From: Ewingella allii
GTDB taxonomy: Bacteria > Pseudomonadota > Gammaproteobacteria > Enterobacterales > Enterobacteriaceae
NCBI RefSeq assembly: GCF_044430645.1
Contig: NZ_JAWUDN010000001.1
Span: forward strand, 1,116,001-1,180,000
Reading direction: 5' to 3'
Length of the DNA: 64,000 nt
The notes below the pieces were generated by a model that was not told the DNA's origin, did no database searches, and saw nothing but the letters and a program-made list of their open reading frames with translations. The position numbers were made by a program, and so were the translations under genes. Every line of letters begins with the position of its first letter. The first letter of the stretch is position 1. Positions 1-8,006 of this stretch are shown piece after piece.

Positions 1-298
1 CAAGAGTTATAGGCACCACCGCCGCCGTACTGCCCAGCGTCGTGCCCACCACCCAGCGCGTTAGCGGGATAAGGGCAATCAGCAGCACCACAAACGGCAG
101 CGAACGGCCAATATTGACGATGGTGCCCAGCACCGCGCTGAGTTTTGGCGACGGCGTTAACCCCTGGCGGCGGGTGATAAACAGCAGCACGCCCAGCGGC
201 AGGCCAACCAGCAGGGTAAAAAGTGTCGCTAATGCCACCATGTACAGAGTTTCTCCGGTGGCGTTGAGCACTAAATCATAGAGGTCATCCCACGCCAT
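1..298 (-). CDS. MetI-like ABC transporter permease (partial)
   Basis: Inner-membrane permease of a methionine-type ABC importer; the 3' part lies beyond the window edge. The reverse-strand reading begins MAWDDLYDLV and continues through hydrophobic segments and a stretch resembling the MetI region NIGRSLPFVVLLIALIP and TRWVVGTTLG. The ATG lies 8 bases after the ATPase stop codon, so translation is probably coupled. Gene order here is binding protein, ATPase, permease, unlike the metN-metI-metQ order of E. coli. I see no MetJ-type box upstream of the cluster, so the substrate may be another sulfur compound rather than methionine. The family call is strong and the substrate is open. Confidence 0.85.
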   Translation of the reverse strand, partial: MAWDDLYDLVLNATGETLYMVALATLFTLLVGLPLGVLLFITRRQGLTPSPKLSAVLGTIVNIGRSLPFVVLLIALIPLTRWVVGTTLGSTAAVVPITL

Positions 299-306
299 GC
301 TGTTTC

Positions 307-1296
307 TTACACCCATTCGGCTTTTACTCCACGCTGGTTGAGGAACAGCATCACTTCACTCAAATCCACCCCGCCGCTGGGTGGCTGGAAGCCGACGCGC
401 AAACGCCCGACCCTCTGCCCGGCAATCGACTCCACGCCGCCGCCAAACAGGGTCACACCGACGCCGTGCTGCTGGGCCAGCGAGCTGAGCACCGGCGACG
501 CCAGCAGGGTGTCATAGAAAGTGAGTTCGGCGACCGGCAACAGCGGATTTGGCGCGGCTTCGGGCAGCCCGCAGTCCGGCATCAGCGCCTTGCCGAGTAG
601 CGATTGCGGGTCAGCCAGCAGTTGAGAAATGGCACCCGACTCCAGCACTTTTCCTCCTGAGAGCAGCGCGGCGTGATCGCAGATGGATTTCACCACGTTC
701 AGCTCGTGGGTGATCATCACAATGGTCAGCCCGAGCTGCTTATTGATGCTGCGCAGCAGCGCGAGGATGGAGTCCGTGGTTTCCGGGTCCAATGCGCTGG
801 TGGCTTCATCGGAGAGCAAATAGTTTGGCCGTGCCGCCAAGGCGCGGGCGATGCCCACGCGCTGCTTCTGACCGCCGGAGAGCTGTGACGGGAAAGCCTG
901 CGCTTTGTCACTCAGCCCGACTAAATCGAGCAATTCCGCCACGCGCTTTTTGCGTTCAGCGCGACCCACGCCGGCGATTTGTAGAGGCACCGCCACGTTG
1001 TCGCTGACGTTACGGGCGTGCAGCAGATTGAAGTTCTGGAAAATCATGCCAATACGCTGGCGCTGGCGGCGCAGATCGGCGTCATTCAGGGTAGTCAGGT
1101 CATGGCCATCCACAAGAATACGGCCCGAATCGGGCCGCTCTAGTAAATTCAGGCAACGGATCAGGGTGCTTTTCCCCGCGCCGCTGCGGCCAATAATGCC
1201 GAACACTGCCCCGTCGTTGATGGTCAGGGAGACGTCCTGTAGCGCGGCGACGCCCTGTCCGGCGTACTGTTTGGTCAGATGTTCGGCGACTATCAT
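307..1296 (-). CDS. MetN-like ABC transporter ATP-binding protein
   Basis: Cytoplasmic ATPase that powers import through the adjacent permease. It has a Walker A motif GRSGAGKS at residues 36-43, a Q-loop near residue 87, the ABC signature LSGGQKQR at 139-146 and Walker B LLSDEATSALD at 160-170. A C-terminal extension (about residues 250-329) has the size and position of the NIL/ACT regulatory domain typical of MetN. Its ATG overlaps the stop of the binding-protein gene by 4 bases (ATGA), and the permease follows within 8 bases, so the three genes form one operon. Length (329 aa) is close to that of MetN (about 343 aa). The transported substrate cannot be read from the sequence. Confidence 0.9.
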   Translation of the reverse strand: MIVAEHLTKQYAGQGVAALQDVSLTINDGAVFGIIGRSGAGKSTLIRCLNLLERPDSGRILVDGHDLTTLNDADLRRQRQRIGMIFQNFNLLHARNVSDNVAVPLQIAGVGRAERKKRVAELLDLVGLSDKAQAFPSQLSGGQKQRVGIARALAARPNYLLSDEATSALDPETTDSILALLRSINKQLGLTIVMITHELNVVKSICDHAALLSGGKVLESGAISQLLADPQSLLGKALMPDCGLPEAAPNPLLPVAELTFYDTLLASPVLSSLAQQHGVGVTLFGGGVESIAGQRVGRLRVGFQPPSGGVDLSEVMLFLNQRGVKAEWV

Positions 1297-2108
1297 GATT
1301 TATCGCCTGCCGCCGCCACTGGGATCACTGAACCGTTGTACTTATCAGCGATAAACTTCGCCACCTCTGGCGATTGGAGATCTTTCGCCAACTGCTTGAT
1401 ACGCGGGTCAGAAGCCAGTTTCTCGGTGGTCACCAGAATGTTGGCGTAAGGGTTGCCTTGGGCTTTCTCCAGGCCCAGCGCGTCTTTCGCCGGGCTGAGG
1501 CCCGCTTCAAGGGCGTAGTTACCGTTAATCACCGCCAGATCGACATCATCCAGCGAGCGCGGGATTTGCGGTGACTCGATTTCGAGGATTTTTAGGTGCT
1601 TCGGGTTATCGGCGATGTCTTTTGGCGTGGCCTGATCTTTCGCCGGATCGTTAAAGCCCGGTTTCAGAGTGATCAAACCCTGATCGCGCAGTAAATAGAG
1701 CGCGCGGCTGAGGTTAGTCACGTTATTCGGCACGGCGACCTTAGCGTTGTCCGGCACATCCTTGAAACTCTTGTATTTGCTGGAGTAAACGCCCAGCGGC
1801 TCAATGTGTACCGTGGCGGCCACGGCAAACTTCACCCCCAACGCCTGCTCTTGCGAACGCAAGTAAGGCACGTGCTGGAAGTAGTTGGCATCCACATCGC
1901 CGTGGGCCAGCAGCTCGTTGGAGTTCACCCCATTGGTGATCTCAATGATTTTCAGATCCAGACTCGGATCGATTTTTTTCACATATGCCAGAATTTCCGC
2001 GTGCGGAATGGGGTCCGCCGCCACGCGCAGGGGTTCAGCGGCATAGGCAGAAACTGACGCGACCAATAGAGCTGCCGCAGAAATACGTGTGACCAGAGTT
2101 TTGAGCAT
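1293..2108 (-). CDS. MetQ/NlpA-family substrate-binding protein without lipobox
   Basis: Periplasmic binding protein of the NlpA/MetQ family (271 aa), first gene of the importer trio. The N-terminus is a standard signal peptide ending ...SVSAYA, with predicted cleavage before AEPL. There is no cysteine at the cleavage site, so unlike E. coli MetQ it should be a soluble periplasmic protein rather than a lipoprotein. The family-typical stretch SNELLAHGDVDANYFQHVPYL is recognisable around residues 63-83. A plausible ribosome-binding site (AGGG) lies 8 bases before the ATG. Adjacency to an Fe(II) oxygenase gene suggests uptake of an organosulfur compound or a methionine analogue; that is inference. 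Confidence 0.85.
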   Translation of the reverse strand: MLKTLVTRISAAALLVASVSAYAAEPLRVAADPIPHAEILAYVKKIDPSLDLKIIEITNGVNSNELLAHGDVDANYFQHVPYLRSQEQALGVKFAVAATVHIEPLGVYSSKYKSFKDVPDNAKVAVPNNVTNLSRALYLLRDQGLITLKPGFNDPAKDQATPKDIADNPKHLKILEIESPQIPRSLDDVDLAVINGNYALEAGLSPAKDALGLEKAQGNPYANILVTTEKLASDPRIKQLAKDLQSPEVAKFIADKYNGSVIPVAAAGDKS

Positions 2109-2167
2109 GGTGAGACCCTTATTGTTATTGATGGTGTGTAGAAAATGTCGATCCGTTGGTAAGCAAA

Positions 2168-3178
2168 TCAGGCAGTAGCCGCCAAAATGTCAGCATAAAA
2201 ACGCTGGGCCACGTCAGGGTGCGAACGCAGACGCCCTTTGAGGTAGTTGAAACCGACGTCGCGGAACAGTGGGTTCAGCGGATCGCTCGCCGGGCCGCGC
2301 GCATCCTTGGCTAAGTCAGCCGGCAGTGGGAACAGCGGCACCACGGCGTCGAGCTGCGCGCCGAGGAAGAAGGCTAATGACAGGCGATCTTGCCCAGACG
2401 GCGGAGAAACTACGCGGTGCACCGTCGCGCGCAGGTAGCCATTGGTAGCAAGCTCGAGCAGTTCGCCAATATTCACAACCAGCGTGTCCTCAATCGGCAA
2501 AGCATCCACCCACTGGCCCTCTTCTACTTCCACCTGAAGTCCGCGCTGGTGGTCTTGCAGCAGGAAGCTGAGGAAGCCGGAGTCTTTGTGCGCGCCGACG
2601 CCCTGTCCGCTTTGGCCTGCGCTGTGGCCCGGATAGCGAATCAGTTTGATATGTTCGTTAGGCTTCTCGCCGTACAGCGGATCGAAGGTTTTCTCCGGCA
2701 GGTGCAGCGCCAGCGCGAAGGCGCGCAGCAGACGCAGCGACATCTGGGTCATCTCTTTTTGCCAGCGCAGCAGCAGCGGACGCAGCTCCGGCAAGGATGC
2801 CGGCCACTGATTCGGCCCCTGCAATCTGGCCCAACCCGGCGTCTTGGCATCTATGCTCAGCGCGGGGCGTTCGGCCCCCAAGTCAAACTGTTCACGCCAG
2901 TCAGGCTGGCCGCGGGTGATCTCCGACGCCGCACGGTTATAGCCGCGAAAATGCGGGGAGTTGATCATGCCGACGGCCAGTTTTTGCTCTTCCGGCAGGG
3001 CAAAGAAGTCGCGCGCAGCTTGCTGGACGTCGCTTAATAACTGTTTATCGATGCCGTGGCCTTTTAAATAAAAGAAGCCAATATCGCGCGCGGCGTGGCG
3101 CAACTGAGCGAGGAATTTTTCGCGAGATCCCCCAGATTCGTCGAATTGGGAAAAATCAATTAATGGAATAGTGCTCAT
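2168..3178 (-). CDS. 2-oxoglutarate/Fe(II)-dependent oxygenase, isopenicillin N synthase family
   Basis: Non-heme iron oxygenase of 336 aa. The N-terminal DIOX_N-like half carries IDFSQF and RDIGFFYLKGHGI. The jelly-roll half carries the iron triad HxD...H as H197, D199 and H254, followed by the 2-oxoglutarate-binding R265 in RLS. I chose the ATG at 3178 because a GGAG lies 6 bases upstream of it; the ATG directly before it (3181) and a longer reading from 3217 fit less well. The gene is 60 bases upstream of the binding-protein gene on the same strand, so the four genes may be co-transcribed. Family members oxidise very different molecules; a role in breaking down the compound imported by the neighbouring transporter is inference. 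Confidence 0.85.
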   Translation of the reverse strand: MSTIPLIDFSQFDESGGSREKFLAQLRHAARDIGFFYLKGHGIDKQLLSDVQQAARDFFALPEEQKLAVGMINSPHFRGYNRAASEITRGQPDWREQFDLGAERPALSIDAKTPGWARLQGPNQWPASLPELRPLLLRWQKEMTQMSLRLLRAFALALHLPEKTFDPLYGEKPNEHIKLIRYPGHSAGQSGQGVGAHKDSGFLSFLLQDHQRGLQVEVEEGQWVDALPIEDTLVVNIGELLELATNGYLRATVHRVVSPPSGQDRLSLAFFLGAQLDAVVPLFPLPADLAKDARGPASDPLNPLFRDVGFNYLKGRLRSHPDVAQRFYADILAATA

Positions 3179-3414
3179 CATTTTCTCCGATATAGCGGGT
3201 TGTAATAACGCTAACACCGGCGATGTTGCTGGCTCTAATATTTAAAAAATCTAAGTTATGACCTGAATTTATTGCATGATAAATCACCACCTAACCGAAA
3301 GTGAACGGTGGTTATCTCTCTGAATCTACGTGGTATTTTATTTTCAATGATATGAAAAATTTAACTTAAGCCGAGCGGCGGGAGAGGTTTTGCATTTAAT
3401 TGCTAAAGGGGAAT

Positions 3415-3443
3415 GCCCCCTCTTCTATTTAAGTCGAGGGGGC
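3415..3443 (-). terminator. Terminator-like hairpin after the dehydrogenase gene
   Basis: GCCCCCTC (3415-3422) pairs with GAGGGGGC (3436-3443), an 8-bp GC-rich stem with a 13-base loop. It is about 30 bases past the stop of the dehydrogenase gene. The T-run after it is weak, so termination may be incomplete. Confidence 0.5.
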
Positions 3444-3475
3444 GGCGAGTTTTATAACTCAATAATTAATCAATA

Positions 3476-4357
3476 TTATTTCTTATCGCCTAAATAACGG
3501 TAAACCACGCTGAGGTCTTGCTCGCCATATCCGGCATCCACCGCGTTTTGCCATGTTTGACTAATGCTTTTCATCAGCGGCAATTGCAATTTTTCACCGG
3601 CTTTCAGCGCCAGATTAATATCTTTTAATGCCCAAGTAAGATGCATCTGCGGGGTGTAATCGCCGCTTTTGAACATGTCCATTTTCATTTTAATATAAGG
3701 TGCCGCCAATGGGCCGCCTTCCAGCACGTTCCACAGGTCATCGGTGGTGAAACCAAACTCGTCGGCCAGCTGCGCGCTCTCGGCGATGCCTTCCATCATG
3801 GAGATTAGCCAGGCGTTAACCACCAGTTTCATTTTGGAGGCGCGCCCGGCTTCACCCAGCCATTTCACCCCTTTGGAAATGGCGGCAAATACCGGTTCAA
3901 CTGCCGGACCGGCTTCACGGTCGCCACTGGCAAGCACCACGATTTGCGCGTTTTCCGCCGGGGTTTTGGTGCCAGATACCGGCGCATCGAAGAACACCGC
4001 GTCAGGGCGCTGCTGTTTAACCAGCGCCATCAGAGCTTCATTCGCCTCCACGCCAATGGTACCCATTTGGGCAATAATGCCGCCCTGCTTCAAGCCTGCC
4101 AGCAGGCCGTCATCACCAGAAAACACTGACTGGGTGGTTGGGCCATCGGCCAGCATGGCGATAACTACATCCACACCCTCGACGGTTTCGCGCACGGTTT
4201 TGCCCTGCTTGGCGCCGGCCTTCACCAGCGCTTCGCCGCGCGAGGCGGTACGGTTCCAAACGTGAGTTTCAAAGCCATTTTTCAGCAGGTTAGCCGCAAA
4301 CGCGTGGCCCATCGCGCCCAGACCCAGTACGGCTACAGAGGGTTTCTTACTCATCAT
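3476..4357 (-). CDS. NAD(P)-dependent beta-hydroxyacid dehydrogenase-like protein
   Basis: Cytoplasmic oxidoreductase of the 3-hydroxyisobutyrate dehydrogenase family (293 aa). The Rossmann glycine motif LGLGAMG is at residues 11-17. DAPVSGT at 124-130 is the substrate-binding signature, and the segment GRASKMKLVVN (171-181) holds the expected catalytic lysine. The protein starts MM; an AGGAG lies 5 bases before the first ATG and 8 before the second, so either could be used. A terminator-like hairpin downstream separates it from the oxygenase gene. Members reduce small aldehydes or hydroxyacids, and the substrate here is unknown. Confidence 0.82.
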   Translation of the reverse strand: MMSKKPSVAVLGLGAMGHAFAANLLKNGFETHVWNRTASRGEALVKAGAKQGKTVRETVEGVDVVIAMLADGPTTQSVFSGDDGLLAGLKQGGIIAQMGTIGVEANEALMALVKQQRPDAVFFDAPVSGTKTPAENAQIVVLASGDREAGPAVEPVFAAISKGVKWLGEAGRASKMKLVVNAWLISMMEGIAESAQLADEFGFTTDDLWNVLEGGPLAAPYIKMKMDMFKSGDYTPQMHLTWALKDINLALKAGEKLQLPLMKSISQTWQNAVDAGYGEQDLSVVYRYLGDKK

Positions 4358-4647
4358 TCTTTCTCCTGATAATGTGAAACGGGATCACGCTGGTGGTGAT
4401 CGCAATGAAAAAAATGCTAGCACTGACCCGTAGCCCAAAGCTCACAGGTTCTGTAACGGAATGCGTCAAATAACGTCTTGGGTGAGGTTATTTCCTGCCC
4501 GGCGAGACAATCTTGGCAACAAAAAAGGGTCCCAGCACTGGGCGTTCTATCGTAACATGCCCGGTTGTGACGTTATGATTTACATCGGATTATCAACGTA
4601 GTCTATAAATCGCATGATATCTATGCACAGACTGCTCAGGAGAGAAC

Positions 4648-5031
4648 GTGGTAGGAAATAAAAGCAAAGTGGTGTTAATCGGCATGATTTCAGCCGTGTT
4701 TATTATCATGGTGGTGATGCTCGGCACGGTATACCTGTACCCAATGTGGATGCAGCGCACCACACCAGAAGCCTGTAAAGACATCACCGCGCAGAACGCC
4801 ATTGACAGCGTTACCCGCGATTTTATGCAAAACCGCATCCCAAACTGGGGCAACGATAAAGACTATATCGGCACCGCCGTGCCTGTTCTGTCGTTTGTCA
4901 GCGATAATGTGAAGGATGAGAAAGGCACTTACCGCGTACCCTTCACGGCTAAAGGCGCGAGCGGCGAGCTGAAGTATGTGGGGCATTTCAACTGCACGAA
5001 TCATTACATTAAGTACGAGAGCGTAGATTGA
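4648..5031 (+). CDS. Small membrane-anchored protein of unknown function
   Basis: A 127-aa protein I do not recognise with confidence. It starts with GTG at 4648, and an AGGAG lies 5 bases upstream. Residues 9-31 form one hydrophobic segment (VVLIGMISAVFIIMVVMLG), followed by a polar domain probably in the periplasm. That domain has two cysteines (in PEACKDI and HFNCTNH), which could form a disulfide. The end, with PFTAKGASGELKYVGHF, loosely resembles single-TM proteins of the Coa1-like type, but this is not firm. No operon partners: the upstream gene diverges and a repeat element follows directly. Confidence 0.7.
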   Translation: MVGNKSKVVLIGMISAVFIIMVVMLGTVYLYPMWMQRTTPEACKDITAQNAIDSVTRDFMQNRIPNWGNDKDYIGTAVPVLSFVSDNVKDEKGTYRVPFTAKGASGELKYVGHFNCTNHYIKYESVD

Positions 5032-5061
5032 GTTTGGGCTTGCAGCCCAATCCCGCAAATT

Positions 5062-5415
5062 CAAAACCGTGGGCGTCGGCCCACACCGACCAGGGGGCGG
5101 CTTATCGCCACCGCCCCCTGGACCCCCAGGCTCTTTCACTGCGCGCTTCGCTCGTTGGGCGGACGTGTTTCAGGGGCTTCCGTTATCCACCGCAAAATGT
5201 CGCCGCTTAGGCGGTGCCTTCGCGACAATCACCGCGGCCACTGAAACACGTCCATTCCCCCCCTGCGCAGCCTCGATCTTCCAACAGCAAAAAAACGCAG
5301 GATTCCAAAGGGTTTCGTTCAAAACCCTTTGGGCCAGTGTGGGCGGCGAGCCCACGGTTTTGACCTTAAGGCCGGTGTGGCGGCAGCGCACGGTTTTGAC
5401 CTTAAGGGTCGCAAC
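5062..5415. repeat. Modular intergenic repeat, locus A (inverted dimer)
   Basis: First of five intergenic regions with the same repeat family. The left half (about 5070-5205) is in reverse orientation and the right half (about 5200-5400) in forward orientation. They meet at the palindrome CCGCTTAGGCGG near 5203. The left half has the stem CCAGGGGGCGG/CCGCCCCCTGG (5090-5100 with 5111-5121). The right half has CCAAAGGGTTT/AAACCCTTTGG (5305-5315 with 5322-5332). GTGGGC/GCCCAC hairpins flank both. The shared block TGAAACACGTCCATTCC lies at about 5231-5247. The region 5032-5480 holds no gene I can support; open reading frames here are side effects of the repeat. Confidence 0.85.
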
Positions 5416-5481
5416 CCCAAGCCCCCCGTCAACACGCCTCTTCACAACATTTTCCTGATGCACATCACACAAATGTTAATT

Positions 5482-5509
5482 AGAATGCAAACCGTTATCA
5501 TTTGCATTT
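5482..5509 (+). promoter_or_regulatory. Probable Fur box upstream of the TonB-dependent receptor
   Basis: AATGCAAA (5484-5491) and TTTGCATT (5501-5508) are perfect inverted arms around CCGTTATCA, an AT-rich dyad like Fur sites. It lies 14 bases upstream of the receptor start codon. The match to the GATAATGATAATCATTATC consensus is only partial, but siderophore receptors are the usual Fur targets. Confidence 0.6.
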
Positions 5510-5522
5510 CAGGGAAAATCAC

Positions 5523-7655
5523 GTGTCTACTCATAAAAAGAACCACTTCGCTACAAGCGGGTTTAAAAAATCCGTACTGGCGTTGGCCGTATTGCACTGC
5601 TCTCCACTGCTGGCGGCGACTGACAGCGCTGCGCCAAAAGAAGATACCCTTACCGTTACCGCCGATAACCCGGCCTACTCCACGAACTACAGTGCCAGCG
5701 AGGCTTCTGTTGCTGGCAAAAGCAAAACGCCGATTAACGACATCCCGCAGTCGGTAAGCGTCGTCACGCCGTCGATGATTAATGATTACCAAATCACTTC
5801 GTTGGACGAGGCGATGAAATTCGTCAGCGGCGTGGCGCAGGGCAACACGCTGGGGGGAATTGAAGACGGGTTTGTTAAACGCGGATTTGGCTCTAACAGC
5901 GATGGCTCAATCTTCCTCGACGGCGTGCGCAGCAATCAGGGGCTGGGGTTTAACGCCACCACCGACCATGTCGAAGTGCTGAAAGGCTCAGCCTCCCTGC
6001 TCTACGGCATCCAGAACCCCGGCGGGATCATTAACGTGGTGAGCAAAAAGCCACAATATGACTGGAACACCCGCCTCAGCGGCAGCACCGGTGGGTTTGG
6101 GGGAGGAACGGGCGGGATTGATGTCACTGGCCCGTTGGGCAACGGCTTTGCTTTCCGCATGATTGCCGAGCGCCAGTCGGAAGACTACTGGCGAAACTTC
6201 GGCAAAGACCAGCATAGCCTGCTGGCACCTTCCCTAAGCTGGTATGGCGAAAAAGCCAGTTTCAACATCAGCTATCAGCAGTACAAATATGATATCCCTT
6301 ATGACCGTGGCACCGCCTTTATTAACGGCAAGCCGCTGGATATCCCCTATGAGCGCCGTCTGGATGAACTCGCTAACCACGCCTGGGGCACCAACAAACG
6401 GCTGAACACTACGTGGGAATATGAGCTGAATTCCGACTGGAAAACGCGCCTGACCTACGGCTGGATGCAGCGCCGCTACGACAGTAACGAAGTACGCGCC
6501 ACCGCCGTCAATGTGGATACCGGTATTGTGTCGCGCCGCGCCGACGCCAACCGGGGCTTCAACCATCAAACGGATTACACCGCATGGGACTGGATTGGCA
6601 CCCCGGAAATCTTCGGCATGACCCACGACGTGCTGTTCGGGGTGGATTACGAGAAGGACGAAACCTACAAACAGTACTCCTATCGCGGTAAAGGCAATAA
6701 TCCGCTGAACATGTACGACCCGGCGTATGGCGTTGAACCTATCACCAACGCCAGCACCTACAGCGACGCGCAGAGCAACCTGCGCAACACTTTGTTTAAC
6801 AAATCGGTCTACCTCAAAGATAGCATCCATCTCACCGACCAGTGGATCGGCGTGCTCGGCGGGCGCTATCAGCATTACAACCAGAAAGCCTCTAACGGCT
6901 TTATCAATCCGACCGAAACGCTGGATAACAGCGATAACAAATTCCTGCCGCAGCTGGGGCTGGTGTATAAGCTGACCGACGATTTATCCTTCTACGGCAG
7001 CTACAGCCGCTCCTTCACTCCGTCGACCGACACCGACGATGACGGCAATGTCGCCCAGCCGGAAACCGGCACCACCTATGAAGTCGGCACCAAATGGCAG
7101 GTGTCACCTCGGGTTGATGCCACGCTGGCGCTGTACCGTATTGATGAAAAAGACATGTCGGTGTTTATTAACGGCGTGACGCGCAGCATTCCGAAAGCGC
7201 GTTCTAGCGGCGTGGAGCTGGAAGTGAATGGCGAAGTGGCGAAAGACTGGAACCTCAGCGCCAACTACAGCTATGACAAAACGGAGATCACCGAAGATAT
7301 CAACTCGGCCAACGTCGGCAACCGTCTGGTGAACGCGCCGACGCAAATGGGCGGGCTGTATTTGAGCCACACCCTGCGCTGGGTGCCGTTACAAGGGGAT
7401 GTGCGGGTGGGCGGCGGTGCGCGCTACGTGGGCAGCCGCGCGGGTGACCCGGAAAACAGCTTCACCATGCCGTCTTATACCGTGGCGGATGCGTTTGTCG
7501 CTTGGGATACCCCGCTGTTGGGTAAACATACTCAACTGAAGCTGAACGTTAATAACCTATTTAATAAGGAATATTACACGTCCAGCGCGGGGAATTTACG
7601 GGTTATCGAGGGCGAACCGCGTAACCTGGTGCTGTCCGCCGTGGTCGATTTCTAA
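5523..7655 (+). CDS. TonB-dependent siderophore receptor
   Basis: Outer-membrane receptor of 710 aa for an Fe(III)-siderophore. From the GTG at 5523 (AGGG 8 bases upstream) there is a signal peptide (about residues 1-31), a TonB box DTLTVTA at 41-47 and a plug domain with the marks INDIPQSVSVV, FLDGVRSN and VEVLKGSASLLYG. A long barrel follows and ends in ...LVLSAVVDF, with the terminal phenylalanine needed for outer-membrane assembly. A reading beginning at TTG 5502 would run through the Fur box and is less likely. The pattern is that of FhuA/FoxA/FcuA-type hydroxamate receptors, but the ligand is not readable. The convergent neighbours encode a secreted protein and a siderophore-binding protein, so this is an iron uptake locus. 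Confidence 0.92.
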   Translation: MSTHKKNHFATSGFKKSVLALAVLHCSPLLAATDSAAPKEDTLTVTADNPAYSTNYSASEASVAGKSKTPINDIPQSVSVVTPSMINDYQITSLDEAMKFVSGVAQGNTLGGIEDGFVKRGFGSNSDGSIFLDGVRSNQGLGFNATTDHVEVLKGSASLLYGIQNPGGIINVVSKKPQYDWNTRLSGSTGGFGGGTGGIDVTGPLGNGFAFRMIAERQSEDYWRNFGKDQHSLLAPSLSWYGEKASFNISYQQYKYDIPYDRGTAFINGKPLDIPYERRLDELANHAWGTNKRLNTTWEYELNSDWKTRLTYGWMQRRYDSNEVRATAVNVDTGIVSRRADANRGFNHQTDYTAWDWIGTPEIFGMTHDVLFGVDYEKDETYKQYSYRGKGNNPLNMYDPAYGVEPITNASTYSDAQSNLRNTLFNKSVYLKDSIHLTDQWIGVLGGRYQHYNQKASNGFINPTETLDNSDNKFLPQLGLVYKLTDDLSFYGSYSRSFTPSTDTDDDGNVAQPETGTTYEVGTKWQVSPRVDATLALYRIDEKDMSVFINGVTRSIPKARSSGVELEVNGEVAKDWNLSANYSYDKTEITEDINSANVGNRLVNAPTQMGGLYLSHTLRWVPLQGDVRVGGGARYVGSRAGDPENSFTMPSYTVADAFVAWDTPLLGKHTQLKLNVNNLFNKEYYTSSAGNLRVIEGEPRNLVLSAVVDF

Positions 7656-7656
7656 G

Positions 7657-7983
7657 TTATTTCTTTTTAGTCGCAATTAAGGTGTCAGCGTTGGTGATAT
7701 GCACTTTATGTTCGCCAGTGCGCTCGTAAAGGCAAAGTTTTCGCTCACGCTGCACCTTATTGTTTTTGCTCGGAATAGTTCCTTCCAATAACAGCGCCGA
7801 ACCGACGTTGTCCTCAAAAAGCACGATATCCCCCAATGGTTTCGCATTCTTCAACCCGCTAGCTTTAATACAGGCTGCTTTGACGTCGGCATCGTGCTGC
7901 GCCCAGGCATCCGAGCTTGAGGCCAAAGCCTGAGTTGAGAGTAAAAGTGCACCGGTCAACAGCGCCAATGATAAAGACTTCAT
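7657..7983 (-). CDS. Small secreted protein of unknown function in iron locus
   Basis: A 108-aa protein with a signal peptide (about residues 1-21, ending ...STQALA) and a mature domain of about 87 residues containing two cysteines (AACIKAS and KLCLYER), likely joined by a disulfide in the periplasm. I do not recognise the family. It lies 23 bases downstream of the iron-binding protein gene on the same strand and probably shares its Fur-controlled promoter. Its stop codon is one base from that of the convergent receptor gene. A role in siderophore handling is inference from context. Confidence 0.75.
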   Translation of the reverse strand: MKSLSLALLTGALLLSTQALASSSDAWAQHDADVKAACIKASGLKNAKPLGDIVLFEDNVGSALLLEGTIPSKNNKVQRERKLCLYERTGEHKVHITNADTLIATKKK

Positions 7984-8006
7984 AGTAACCCCTTGTTAAT
8001 TAACTT

